NCBI GenBank assembly: GCA_963921425.1
Contig: OY992835.1
Span: forward strand, 496,001-560,000
DNA length: 64,000 bases
Reading direction: 5' to 3'
Source of the DNA: Dryas octopetala
Taxonomy: Eukaryota > Streptophyta > Magnoliopsida > Rosales > Rosaceae
The translations under genes and the position numbers were made by a program. The notes below the pieces were generated by a model that worked only from the letters and a program-made list of their open reading frames with translations, ran no database searches and had not been told where the DNA came from. Position 1 is the first letter of the stretch, and every line of letters begins with the position of its first letter. Of this stretch, positions 1 to 10,419 are shown piece after piece.

Positions 1-3000
1 TTGATGTTATTAATAAACTTAACCTGTGGTTCTTGAATGAAAGAGAAAACAACATTAGTTCCACAGATTGAAGTCTTAATTCCCTGTTTGGAGACCTGCA
101 TAGGATATAACATATTTAGGAAGGGAGTTCCTAGAATACAATTCTGTGAAAGGTCTCTTACCATTAAGAAGGGTGTTTCAAAGCAAACTCCTTGGTTACA
201 GACTGCTGCATCAGACAATTTATAATTTATTTTCATTCTTTTTCCATTGGCAGCATTCAAAGTTTGAGTTGTTTTTGAGAAATATTTTACTGGGACCAAT
301 CCTTCTCTTAAGCAGTTCAAATCTGCCCCTGAATCCATTAAAGCCATGGTTGTGATTTCAAGATTCTTTCCAATTTTGATGGTTACTTCTATGAACCATC
401 TTTGAGTAATTACTTGGTCAATCTGGTTGATCTGGTTAAGACTAGTTGACTCTTCTATAGTTACTTTTTTCCCTTTTTCCAACTTAGCAGAAAATTCTTC
501 TTCGAATTCCTGTTCTTGAAATCTTTCTGAAAGCTGAGTTAATTCTAGAAGGTTGACTCTCTCTTTTAGAGCTTTGACTTCTCCTTTTATTTCATTAATT
601 TCTTTCTTCAGATCTGGAATTGTTGGTTCTTGTGAACTAAGGTTTTGTGACATCCCTATTCTTTCAATTATATTTTGGAAACTGTAAGGTTCAATTGGTG
701 AGGGAAAAGTGCTTTCTTTTCTCTTACTGGGCTGACCTTTGCTAACAGTTTCTAAATATTGTTCTAAGGTTAACCTCTTTTGGGTAGGATCCTCTATTTT
801 GTCTATGAGATCTAAGAGAAAATTATCCTGGGAGGTTAAGACATTTATCTCAAGGTTTTTTACCTTTTTACAAATACAGGAGATGTCTGAATCTTGATCA
901 CTAAAGCTTGAGTAATCTTGATCTGTGGTGTCTTCTAATCCTGCTATCTCTTCGCTTGAAGAATCTTCTGAGTTTAGAAGAATGTTATAAATTTTTTCTT
1001 TTAATTCTTCATGAATTTCCAGAGAATTAATTTTTTCTTTCAAACGACACTCATTCTTGTAGTGTCCTGTTTTGCCACACTTAAAACAGACAGGAGGTTT
1101 CTTTAAAAAATTCCTTTTCTTTTGAAACCTTTTTCTTTTAAAATTTCTTTCTTCCTTGGGTTCTTTAACCCACTCTTGCCTCTTTTTTGAAAATTTTTTA
1201 CTTTTGTGAAATTTTCTTTTCTTTGTTTTATATAAATCAGAGGGTTTTGAAAATCCAAATTGTTCACAAAAATCACCCATCTCCTTTCCTCTGGAGGACC
1301 TTTCCTTTTCTAAAAGCCTTTTTAATTTCATATCTGTGCATAAGGCTAAGCCCTCAGCACAAATTTCTGAGACAAGGTGCCCAAAAGTTAAAGAAGCGTA
1401 AGGGATTATGCCTCCATTTCTGGCTTTTAGCCTATTTCTTACTTTCTCAGCAAACAAAGGTGGTAAACCTGAAATGAATTTTTCTCTCCAGAATTCTTGG
1501 TGACAATCTGGTCTAGTGTATACCTTAGCTAAAAAGACATCCTTATACCATCTAAATTGGGACAAGGTTGGACATTTAAGGTTCATGAGAACCTCCCTAG
1601 ACCTTTCATGCTGGACATTAACAGATCCTAAAAAATGAAGAGTAATTGTATAAGCCAGAGTATTTACCCCATCTTCTAATGTGGTTTCTGTTTTAACCCC
1701 AAATTCATCCTTCTCTACTTTCTTGGTAGCAAATAGAATTTCATTTCTTTTAGATTCTGGCATGAAATCCCACCATCCTCTTAATTGTCCTGAGAAGCCA
1801 GTCACAATGGCAGAAGCCACTTGACTCTCTGAATTACCTGCAGCTTTACCAACAGTTGCGTACATTAGCATTTGCCTAACCACATCAATAATTTGGTATT
1901 CTGTACGGCCGTCTATGTTCCATTCTACAATGGACCCTGCATCAAACCTAGCCGTATCAAAATGGAAATTTTCCTCAAATCCCATATCGACAGGTGTTGG
2001 TCTATGGTAATAATTCCTACTTGGAGCCATGGGAATTGGGTTTCTTTTAAAGTTTATTTTATTTATCTGAGCACTGGCTGAATCTTCTGGATGGTTCATG
2101 AAGACTTGTTCTAAGTCTTCTTCCTCTTCTGTTTCTTCTTCTTTTTTAGAGAGGACATTTATTATGGGACTCTTTGATCCTTCTACCTTAGAAGTTTTGT
2201 CTTTTATATCTAATTTAGACAATCTTTGGAGAATTTCATCCACTACATCTTTTTGTTGGCTGCTAGACACAGGAGGTTTTAATCTATAATTTTCCAAGGT
2301 TGGTGGAGGTTTAAACATTACTTCCTGTATAGAGTTATTTTTAACCTGTTTGGTAGATTCTAATTTAGAATCTTCTTCTTTAAAGGTCTTTAAGATATTT
2401 TCAATCCTAGAAGTTTGGGCTCCTAACGATTGAAGGAACAAATTGGTATAATTTCCTTGGGACAGAATATCCCCAATATGTTCAGTTGTGATTTTCTCAA
2501 TCCTAGATAAAGTATCAGTTTTAAAAGGAGCAGCAAATGCCCCATTCATTTCTAGGGTTTCTGCTGGTGGATGGATTGACCTAACTGTCTTTCCCTTTTT
2601 AGTTAGGTAATTCTTAAAAGGATTTTCTAAAGTATTAATCACCAGATTATATTCTTCAACATTTTGCCTTTTAGCAAAACCTTCGAACCAGACAAAGAAA
2701 GCAATGTGCCTCCTAAACTGGGTTATGTTAGCAATAAAGGCTTTATGAATGACTTCCTTTTGTTTTGGATCAAAAGTATGCTCAAACCATTCTCTTTTCT
2801 TTCTGTTTTTATCAAGCATGTACTCTCTTTTTAGGAGTTCTTGATCTATTTCAAAAGGGCTTTCTATTTCTAAAACATTTATAAAAAGATCACCTTCTAA
2901 ATCTGAAAAGGTAGGTGATTGAGGCCTTCTTACCTGGCTTGGCCTGCTGGCTTCAGTGCCAGGTGTTTCCACCCTGTACCATGGCTGACTAATTCCATTG

Positions 3001-3968
3001 TCAGTCTGCATCAATCCTCCCATGATTATTTTATCATGTTCCGATTCTGCCACAAATGAGTTCCTTGCACTAGTCAGTCTAGAGCTTTCCCCTCTAGAGT
3101 TTACGCTTTCTCTTCCAATCCTGGCTGTCCTACTTGTAGAAAATCTGATCTCTACATCTCCATCCTGATGTTCAATGATTTGATCCAATTCTTGATTCTC
3201 CAATGGTCTGGTAGGGACCTGATTCTGTAAAGTCCATCTTTCAGGAAGAGTTATGTCATTCCACATAATTGTTTTAGGGACAACTACATTAGCCTTACCT
3301 AAATTGGCCTGGAATAATGTAGTCTTACCTTTGACTTCTAAGTCATGAGCTTCTGGACAAAGGGTGTTCATGGCTTTATAGTAAATTCTATAAACAACAG
3401 CCATGTTTTGTGACCCTGAGATCATATCAAACCCCTGGGTTTGTAAGTTTAGGGTTAAAGCCTTTAAGGCCCCTTTATCTGCAAGTGAGATAGAAAAATT
3501 CGGAAAACAATTGAAAAATACTGGCCCATCACAAAGTGATGATTCCACTACTCCCAATAGTGAATCCGCAAAGCGGTTATGCCTGCAATCTCGAACACAT
3601 ATTAGTACTGAAGTTTTTAACCCTGTTCTTGTTAAGGGTTTTACTGCAACCTGTACTAAACCAATGTGCAAATATTTGAATTCTCTTTTTTGATGTTCTT
3701 TTAACATCTCTTGTGAAAAGAGTTGGAAATTTTCATGAGACTCTGAGATATCAACTGTTCTTTCACAAGTCTTAATAACATAATCACTTTTAAATGAAAA
3801 GGATCCTTTTCTATAAACATCATAAATAGGGACTTTAGGAATTTTCCAGTTCTGTAATTGTTTTTCAAAATCTCTAATTACTACTTCTTCGCTGTTCTTA
3901 ATCCTCATAACTTCATTAGGTCTGGATCCATCAGATCTACGAGACAACGATCTAAACAGATTAGCCAT
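1..3968 (-). CDS. Pararetroviral polyprotein (movement protein, coat protein, protease), 3' end beyond window
   Basis: The start ATG is at 3968-3966, the first ATG after the primer site. The same frame was confirmed at the zinc finger, at the protease motif and at the window edge, and I found no in-frame stop over about 1,322 codons. Residues about 1-290 look like a 30K-type movement protein. A coat-protein-like region follows, with a WW pair near residue 732. A basic stretch leads into a CX2CX4HX4C zinc knuckle starting at residue 961. A predicted coiled coil lies at about 1105-1155. The aspartic protease active-site motif DSGAD begins at residue 1212. This order matches Caulimoviridae polyproteins, in which the protease is followed by reverse transcriptase. 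The region is AT-rich like the host DNA. Whether the whole viral gene is intact cannot be judged from this window. Confidence 0.82.
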   Translation of the reverse strand, partial: MANLFRSLSRRSDGSRPNEVMRIKNSEEVVIRDFEKQLQNWKIPKVPIYDVYRKGSFSFKSDYVIKTCERTVDISESHENFQLFSQEMLKEHQKREFKYLHIGLVQVAVKPLTRTGLKTSVLICVRDCRHNRFADSLLGVVESSLCDGPVFFNCFPNFSISLADKGALKALTLNLQTQGFDMISGSQNMAVVYRIYYKAMNTLCPEAHDLEVKGKTTLFQANLGKANVVVPKTIMWNDITLPERWTLQNQVPTRPLENQELDQIIEHQDGDVEIRFSTSRTARIGRESVNSRGESSRLTSARNSFVAESEHDKIIMGGLMQTDNGISQPWYRVETPGTEASRPSQVRRPQSPTFSDLEGDLFINVLEIESPFEIDQELLKREYMLDKNRKKREWFEHTFDPKQKEVIHKAFIANITQFRRHIAFFVWFEGFAKRQNVEEYNLVINTLENPFKNYLTKKGKTVRSIHPPAETLEMNGAFAAPFKTDTLSRIEKITTEHIGDILSQGNYTNLFLQSLGAQTSRIENILKTFKEEDSKLESTKQVKNNSIQEVMFKPPPTLENYRLKPPVSSSQQKDVVDEILQRLSKLDIKDKTSKVEGSKSPIINVLSKKEEETEEEEDLEQVFMNHPEDSASAQINKINFKRNPIPMAPSRNYYHRPTPVDMGFEENFHFDTARFDAGSIVEWNIDGRTEYQIIDVVRQMLMYATVGKAAGNSESQVASAIVTGFSGQLRGWWDFMPESKRNEILFATKKVEKDEFGVKTETTLEDGVNTLAYTITLHFLGSVNVQHERSREVLMNLKCPTLSQFRWYKDVFLAKVYTRPDCHQEFWREKFISGLPPLFAEKVRNRLKARNGGIIPYASLTFGHLVSEICAEGLALCTDMKLKRLLEKERSSRGKEMGDFCEQFGFSKPSDLYKTKKRKFHKSKKFSKKRQEWVKEPKEERNFKRKRFQKKRNFLKKPPVCFKCGKTGHYKNECRLKEKINSLEIHEELKEKIYNILLNSEDSSSEEIAGLEDTTDQDYSSFSDQDSDISCICKKVKNLEINVLTSQDNFLLDLIDKIEDPTQKRLTLEQYLETVSKGQPSKRKESTFPSPIEPYSFQNIIERIGMSQNLSSQEPTIPDLKKEINEIKGEVKALKERVNLLELTQLSERFQEQEFEEEFSAKLEKGKKVTIEESTSLNQINQIDQVITQRWFIEVTIKIGKNLEITTMALMDSGADLNCLREGLVPVKYFSKTTQTLNAANGKRMKINYKLSDAAVCNQGVCFETPFLMVRDLSQNCILGTPFLNMLYPMQVSKQGIKTSICGTNVVFSFIQEPQVKFINNI

Positions 3969-4187
3969 TAAAACAGTTTGTAAAAATTTGAAAATATTTT
4001 TCAGTTCTCAACGGTGTCAAGCGTCCTCAACGCCTATCCTCGGCTACAACGGACTTCCACCCCCCTCAAAATATTTTCAGAATTTAAACAGACTAAAGTA
4101 AGAGCTAACTGTTGTTGATCAATGTTTGTAATCGGTGGATTCGGACCACTCCGATGTTACAGGGACTATGATTAACAACACTTCCTT

Positions 4188-4200
4188 GGCTCTGATACCA
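4188..4200 (-). promoter_or_regulatory. tRNA-Met primer-binding site of the pararetrovirus
   Basis: The minus strand carries TGGTATCAGAGCC. This is complementary to the 3' end of plant initiator tRNA-Met and is the standard minus-strand primer site of Caulimoviridae. It lies 220 bp before the polyprotein ATG, as expected for a pararetroviral leader, and supports the orientation and position of the element. Confidence 0.85.
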
Positions 4201-4224
4201 TTTCTTTTCTAATAACCCAGATAT

Positions 4225-4362
4225 TAACCTTTATTAAGCGCATTATTTGGATTTTCACCCAAAAATCACCCAAGCGCTTAACCTTTATGTTTAGGAGTTC
4301 TTGATCTATTAACCTTTATTAAGCGCGGTTACGAGTTGTTTCACCTTTATTAAGCGCATTAT
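4225..4362. repeat. Three direct copies of a CCTTTATTAAGCGC motif plus a partial copy
   Basis: Copies lie at 4225-4242, 4309-4326 and 4342-4357, with a partial copy at 4275-4288. The first and third are followed by CATTAT. The repeats fill the stretch between the viral primer site and the flanking pseudogene. A 21-base fragment identical to 2830-2850 in the viral frame sits between copies, at 4290-4310. The arrangement suggests template switching or joining of viral fragments before integration. Confidence 0.75.
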
Positions 4363-5516
4363 GGACATGTTGAATTTGCGAAAACGCCACCATACTAGCA
4401 ATTTGTTCACCCACATTTTTTTTAAAAAAATTTCTTTAAATTGCATAAAATTGTTGGACATTAATTCATTGCCATCGGTAATGGATTTCTGGATAGCAGA
4501 AACATTTGTATTCATGACAAATTGAGATTTCTAGAGGGCAGAAACAGCTTTATCTCTTTAATCATGACTTTCCCCATGACAGAAATAAATGAGCAAACAT
4601 TAGTCATAGACTTCTGGAGGACAAAAACAGTATGAGATAATGTCACTACCTCGCCCTTTAAGAATGTTACATCAGTATGTTGGTGAACTAGTAAACAACG
4701 ATCACCTAGTTCAATTTCAGTGCTTACAAATCCCCCTCTCTCTTTCACCTATTTCAGCAACCTACTTGTCTTTTGCTCATCCGATGAAACTACGACGGAC
4801 AAAGAACGGTCTACCATTGTTCTGCCACGTTGAAGAGCATCAATATAGTACAGCTGCAAAAATAGAACGCAACCGGATAGGTAGCTTCCTTCGTTTGACT
4901 TGAAGGACTTAATTCCATCCACCAGATGCTTCAGAGAATAATTTGCCCATTTACCAAGTCGTATGATATTTGGTTCTTTGAGTGCTTGTAGAAATTTTCT
5001 ATTCATTATGAGGGAAGAAGTTGGGCAAAGAATAGTTCCCAAGGCGAACAACATAAAACTAACCCGAAAGTTGTCGTCAATTGTATCTGCCTCAAAAAGC
5101 TTTTTTTGTAAGTCAACAATCATAATCTTCTCATCCTTGTTGCAATGGATATTGGCCAAATTTTGGACTTCGCTTTTGTTCACGGAGTTCGTAATGAAAA
5201 TTTTCATTTCACCCTCGGGAACATCCATTAAGACTCTAAAATCTTGGGGAGTGATGATCAAAGTCTTTCTATGTATCTCAATGGAACACGGGTCTGGTTC
5301 AAAGCGATCAACAAGAAAACGACATAGATGGCAACACATGCTACTGCACTTAATCCAAGCAAGCATTCCAACAACTTCCCTAAACCGATCGGGGCGCATC
5401 TAGTCTTTATCGTACGTGCAGGTGCTTTCTCCAACAACCTCATTAGACTTTGGCTTAGGACAATACTCTGTCTTTAACTTCGCATTCAATTCCTTCCATT
5501 GAGTGGACATATCTTG
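4363..5516 (-). pseudogene. DUF1985-like (Ulp1-protease-associated) gene remnant
   Basis: The main open piece, 4749-5399, encodes about 216 residues. It has the pattern of an RFREVVGML segment, then CHLCRFLVDRFEP, then ITPQDFRVLMDVPEGE. This resembles the N-terminal DUF1985 region of plant proteins often carried by Mutator-like elements and often fused to a Ulp1-type protease. The frame continues upstream to an ATG near 5516 but is broken by a TAG at 5400-5402, and it breaks again at 4749-4751. Related coding sequence continues to about 4363, where the pararetroviral repeats begin. A short open piece at 5780-5869 may be an earlier exon. No Ulp1 catalytic region is visible. The family call rests on recalled similarity only. 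Confidence 0.5.
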
Positions 5517-5869
5517 CTTTCACTGTCAAAATCGAGTGCTAAGTCATAAATTATAATAGAAAATAGACAGTTCATCAAAATTCAATAGGAATTCACCTCA
5601 ACCCAAAATTAAATATAACAACTTTTTTGTCATTCTTAAACTGCTTACCAGCTTGTTTAAGTGTCTCCGACTGGACTTGCCTAAACCATTGACCAATAAA
5701 ACAATAAACTTACCATTCATAGTGTATTTCAAATAATTTAAAACAAAAACAAATGAGGACATATAGATATTGAAAAAAGGCACCATGTGCAACAGACGAC
5801 ATATTGGTGTCGTTTTCTCCTTTTATTGCAAGGCTTTGATTTGAGGGAATTTGTCTTTTCTTAGACATC

Positions 5870-7177
5870 GAATTGTTGATGCATACCTTCAAAGAAGATA
5901 AAGAAACTATTGCAACAAAAAATTGGATGATGATAATTTATTAGTAATTGAAGTGCATGTTTAGTTTAGCTATATGTAAATATGATTAGTAAACAAATAA
6001 TTTCACACATGAACATAGAAACAAAAACATTAATATTTCAGATCATATAAAGTTCTATGTGGCTTTATGTTCACAAAGTGTTACACTGTTGGACAAAAAA
6101 AAAAAAATCCAGCAAGACACAGATCTTCTAGGCAAATTAATGAGCATAACAGATGACCAAAATAGCTTTTGCAATATTTAACTTCATGGTTGCAAGTTCA
6201 TTCATAATTGTCAAACAGTAGGTCGTTTCGACAATTTTAATGTTACAATTCATTTCCATCTCAACAAAATTGTAACCTTCAATCAAGACTTCAGACAACA
6301 CCATCACAAAGAAGCTAACCCAACAAAAAAGAACTAACAGAGGGTTTCCTGTAAGTGTATGAGTGATCCATTAATCCAATCAACCAATATCACCAGACCA
6401 CACCAATCAACCAATAGAATTAGACTGCTGCATACCCAAGTTTAATTTTCCAATACAAGACCATATTTAGAATAATTTGCAAATGAGAGGGAGAAATCCA
6501 AAAACCCCAATTTAAAATAGAGCCCAAACTTGCAAACCTCTAAGTGTGAAATCCAAAAACACCCAATTCTAAATAAAACTCAAATTTGCAAAACTCAAAA
6601 TACGAAATCCGAAAACCATTACGTTGAAATGTAGACGAAGTGTATGTTGATTACAGACGATGGGAAAGACAGCGGAGAAGACGACGATCACCGCCAAGTA
6701 GACTACGACGAATTTGGGTCTCTGTTAGGCTAGTTTGAAATTCAATGAAAGTGTATGTTGATTACAGACGGCAGAAAAGACGAGGACCACTGCCAAATGG
6801 ATGACGACAAAGGAGGGCGAACGAAGAAAGAGAGTTCCTTTTGGGAGAAAGAGTTCCTCTGTTAGACTTGTTTGAATTCAATGAAATTCAAACATAAGAG
6901 AGATGGATGAAACTTACTCCTAGGTAAGAATGCAACCGATTACTCACGCTCACATGTGAGTTGCACATGAGTTGTTTTAGTATGGGAAGCTGTTTACCTT
7001 TTAAAAATGTTAAGGTTTTTAAATTTTAAAAAAATAATAGAGTGCAAGCATTGATTTATAGTAGAAGGTCTCATAATAAACATATATAAACTATAATATG
7101 GGGGTTTGGTTCTGCTAAAATAAAAAATTTCATAAGTGAAAACCAAAATTGAGCCAGTCTTTATCCATTTGGTTCAA
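5870..7177. other. Intergenic, AT-rich; no gene seen
   Basis: No coding sequence is convincing here. A 22-base segment occurs twice, at 6638-6659 and 6750-6771, inside two related purine-rich blocks that mention the same GATTACAGACG core. This could be 5' flanking or terminal sequence of the transposon that carried the DUF1985 remnant, but no matching partner end was found. Confidence 0.4.
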
Positions 7178-7185
7178 TTTTTTAA

Positions 7186-7360
7186 GAGTGCGGCTATTTA
7201 CACACTTTTTTTTCTTTTTGCATACCCGTTTCTCCTACGCACTCCTTACTAATTTTTAAAATATAAAATTTTTTTGACACACCCTTCTCATGACTAAAAT
7301 ACCACAATCTCACTAATATACCTAAATTTCTCCTTACACACCCTCTCAACCCAAACACTA
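7186..7360 (+). repeat. Left terminal inverted repeat of the MULE
   Basis: The outer 45 bp match the reverse complement of 13414-13460 with scattered differences. A second matching block at about 7312-7350 (CTCCTTACACACCC and following) pairs with 13283-13330, so the TIR is long and interrupted by indels. The 8 bp outside, TTTTTTAA, is the target-site duplication. Confidence 0.85.
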
Positions 7361-7762
7361 CACACTCCCACAAACACATCTACACTACACACCCTCCCTA
7401 CCCCACCCCACCTCCCAACCAACCAACCAAAACACATCTCATATTGCACATACCCAGCTTCACACCCCACCAGCAACCCAGCCCATCATTGCCGACCCCC
7501 ACCTCCGACTTCATCACTGCTGTCATCGTCGTCGTCATCGCCGTCGTGAACTCCATCAGTGGTCTTATTACATTGCTGCTACCTATATCCCTACCATAGC
7601 CATTGGAAGTGAGTATGCCCTAATCTAAATTTTTTTTATTTAAATGTAAATCTAATGCTTTTTTATTTAATTTCAATTAGTTAATTCATCCCAATACCGT
7701 TTTCGTCTGTTTGAGATGATTTGGAATGAGGATTTTCGGTTTTTTTATTTATTTCGTAGCTC

Positions 7763-8001
7763 GTTTGGCACTGGTTTGCCGAACGAATTCATTTCATTCA
7801 GCAGTCAGTTAATGAACGAAATTAATTGGTTCGGCAGTACTCTACTGAACGAATCCAAAAATTTAGTTTTAAATATTTTGGTTCGACAGATGACTGTCGA
7901 ACAATACATATTGGTTCGACAACCATCTGCTGAACAGTTGATAATTGTTCGGCAGTTGCCTGCCGAACAATGAACAATGGTTCGGTGGTTACCTGCCGAA
8001 C
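7763..8001. repeat. Left palindrome array: seven 22-bp dyads at 33-bp pitch
   Basis: Units begin at 7763, 7796, 7829, 7881, 7914, 7947 and 7980. Each is a near-perfect palindrome with half-sites GTTCGGCAG and CTGCCGAAC around a 4-bp centre. Spacing is exactly 33 bp within groups. The second group starts 118 bp after the first, with an AT-rich spacer between them. The array lies upstream of the plant-mobile-domain ATG, apparently in a 5' leader intron whose acceptor is just before 8092. Confidence 0.9.
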
Positions 8002-8093
8002 CACCTGTGTTGGATTTTTTTTTTTTTTTTAAGCTTTTGAAAAATCTTATATTTGCTAAAAAAAATTTCAATTTCTTATTTAAAAATATAGGT

Positions 8094-10119
8094 ATGAATA
8101 GAAGAAGAGGAAGACGTAGTGCATCTTCATCTAGAGGGCAAGTCCCCGATATTGTCGATGATGTCGATGTTTGACATGTGCACAGAACACAACCTATAGC
8201 TTCTGAGCAAAAAAGGCTAGTAGAAGCACGAGCTAGTCGTGAGGCAGTTCCTGAAGAAGCTGAGGTTCAGGTTGAGGATTATAATGAGGATAATCCCAAC
8301 GAGCTTGCTGAGCCTTTCCCTGGAGGTCCCATTGACACATCCCTGTTGAGGAGTTATGGAACTCACGTAACTGCTGTCATTTGGAATAACGAGGTATAAT
8401 CTTTAACAGTTGGTATATATGCTTGTGTAACTTGCAATAATAATGAGTGAATTTTTTTGGTTATGTTTGAATTAGGAACGGGATCCTTTAAGGTGTATGT
8501 CCAAAACCACAAAGTTTCATGAGTGGAAGTTGTGGGTCAGAACAGATAATGACCGATTGAAAGGATATGTCATTAATTCTGGGTTGACATCACTGGTTCA
8601 GTGTTCTTACCATACAGTTGATAAGGTATTGGTGTCCGCTTTTGTTGAGAGGTGGCATCCGGAGACCAATACATTCCACTTGCCTTTTGGTGAGATGATC
8701 ATTACACTAGATGACGTAGCCAACATTTTAGGCATTCTGGTTGGTGGTGCACCAGTGGCTACACTTGTTGAGGATAACATTGATTATAAATATCTACTAA
8801 CTACATTTTTAAGAGTTAGTGGGGATCAAGCATCTGAGCAGTTGATGAATTTTGTTGGTGAGTACGTACGATTAGAGTGGTTAGTTACGTGCTTTAGTGA
8901 TGTCACTGATAGCGACTCTGAGCATGAAATCCAGTGTGCAGCCCGAGCGTATTTGTTGTATTTATTGGGTTGTACCTTTTTTGTAGATAAGACTGGCACA
9001 AGGGTATAAGTCCAATATCTCAGACTGCTTACTAATCTTGATACTGTTAGCCATTATGCATGAGGTGCTGGATGCTTGGCTTGGTTGTTTAGGCAGTTTG
9101 GATTTGCCCCTCTCGAGTTGGTGTTAAGCAAATTGGCGGTTATATGACACTTTTAGAGGCTTGGGTGTACGAGAACATGCACACTATTTTTGATCCATCA
9201 TACGACATGAATTATTCTGAAAATTCACCTTGTGCGCTTCGCTAGACTCCAAGGCGAGATAATGGGAGTGATCTTGAAACGGTTCAGAGAATACGGCAAC
9301 GACTTGATGTTTTGTCGGCTGAAGAGGTATATTTGTAATTTAGAATTCTTTTTTATAAATTTAGGATTATATTATTATGTTATTGTTTTCAACTATATTA
9401 TGTTCTTGTTTTTTTTTTTTTTTCAAATTATTTGGGAACCATACAAATCCCAAAGACGCACACCCATTACCAGCTATAGCATTCTTCACAGGGATGATAA
9501 GGTGTTTTGATGTTGTTGAGCCTTATTGTTCTGAGAGAGTACTTAGGCAGTATGGGAGGGTACAAATGATCCCTCATGCACCACGTGCGGTTTTTCAGGG
9601 GGTTCGAGGTTCGAATGCGCACTCGTACAGACCTATGTATAATTATTTGGTTGGTATGTGGGAGGCATGGGGGAATCACGTGTTGTTTGAGGAGGTGCGC
9701 AGTATACCGGTGAGGCGATAATCAGATACTGTGAGAGGGTACATCGATTGGTTCACCACTATATCACATTCAATCGTCTACAACCCTACTTGTAGAGGTG
9801 CATTTGACCCACACGCCACATCGGATATTGCATACTATCGGGTACATAAATTTACACTTAAAATTTTCTTGTTGTCCGACTGCATCTGCTAATATTGATA
9901 TATTTAGGCTTTTAGGAGCGCGAGGCTCGTATGCTACGGATTACCCAGCCAAGTATTGACATGGGCGAAAAAGTTGCTATCCCACGTTCTACACACCTCT
10001 ATCAGTCGGTTCAAAGTTTGGAACATATTTTAGAGGGACGCACTTGCAGGACACTATGACGTACAAACGCAGTTCGAGACGGCATCCTCGCCAATGATTA
10101 TGTGTTGATAGTTTTGTAG
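8094..10119 (+). pseudogene. Plant mobile domain (aminotransferase-like) gene carried by the MULE, broken
   Basis: The first exon starts at 8094 (MNRRRGRRSASSS) and is stopped by TGA at 8172-8174. The reading continues to 8391, where GT begins a short intron ending at 8475. The next exon, 8476-9009, holds the core of the plant mobile domain: residues like TVDKVLVSAFVERWHPET followed by FHLPFGEMIITLDDVANILGI. A TAA at 9007-9009 and several later stops and frameshifts break it. An intron at about 9330-9425 separates the part with EPYKSQRR and VVEPYCSERVLRQYGRVQ. The frame ends at about 10119. Such domains are found in MULEs and in host genes of the MAIN family. Here it is a TE passenger that has lost function. 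Confidence 0.8.
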
Positions 10120-10229
10120 TTTGTGTAACTAGACTAAGGTTTTATTTATGTGAAATACTATGGTCAATTTATATAATTTTTGCACAAATTGCATGAAAAA
10201 AAAAAAATTCATATTTTGTCATACAGTTC

Positions 10230-10403
10230 GTTCGACAGTATACTACCGAACCATTTCAACTTGTGCGACAATCAGCTACCAAACCATTTCAATTTGTTCG
10301 ACAGTTAGTTGCCGAACCAAAATATTTAAAACTTAATTTTTTGGATTCGTTCGGTAGCTGACTGCCGAATGAAATGAATTCGTTTGGCAGACCAGTACCG
10401 AAC
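10230..10403. repeat. Middle palindrome array: inverted copy of the left array
   Basis: Units begin at 10230, 10263, 10296, 10349 and 10382, again at 33-bp pitch within groups. Read on the minus strand, the array and its flank (GCTCGTT, GAACGAATTCATTTCATTC) align with the left array from about 7758 onward. It is therefore an inverted duplicate placed between the 3' ends of the two MULE genes. Some half-sites have decayed. Confidence 0.85.
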
Positions 10404-10419
10404 GAGCTGCGAAATAAAA

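Larger units (their letters stand above)
1..4362 (-). mobile_element. Endogenous pararetrovirus (Caulimoviridae), 5' part, continues past left edge
   Basis: The minus strand reads as the beginning of a plant pararetrovirus genome. A primer-binding site lies at 4188-4200. A leader of about 220 bp follows, then a polyprotein frame starting at 3968 that runs off the window at base 1. The domain order movement protein, coat protein, CCHC zinc finger, aspartic protease is that of Petuvirus- and Florendovirus-like members; the genus is not settled. Reverse transcriptase and RNase H would lie left of the window. Upstream of the primer site, 4200-4362 has short direct repeats and then changes to a host-type pseudogene, so the right junction is placed near 4362. 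Integration is presumably passive, because these viruses have no integrase. Confidence 0.85.

Noticed and set aside
4963-5403. 146-codon plus-strand ORF
   Set aside because: Antisense shadow of the DUF1985-like frame, which has the family pattern.
7763-8001. CRISPR-like regular repeats
   Set aside because: The DNA is plant nuclear, the repeat is palindromic with only 11-bp spacers and the array lies inside a MULE. There are no cas genes.
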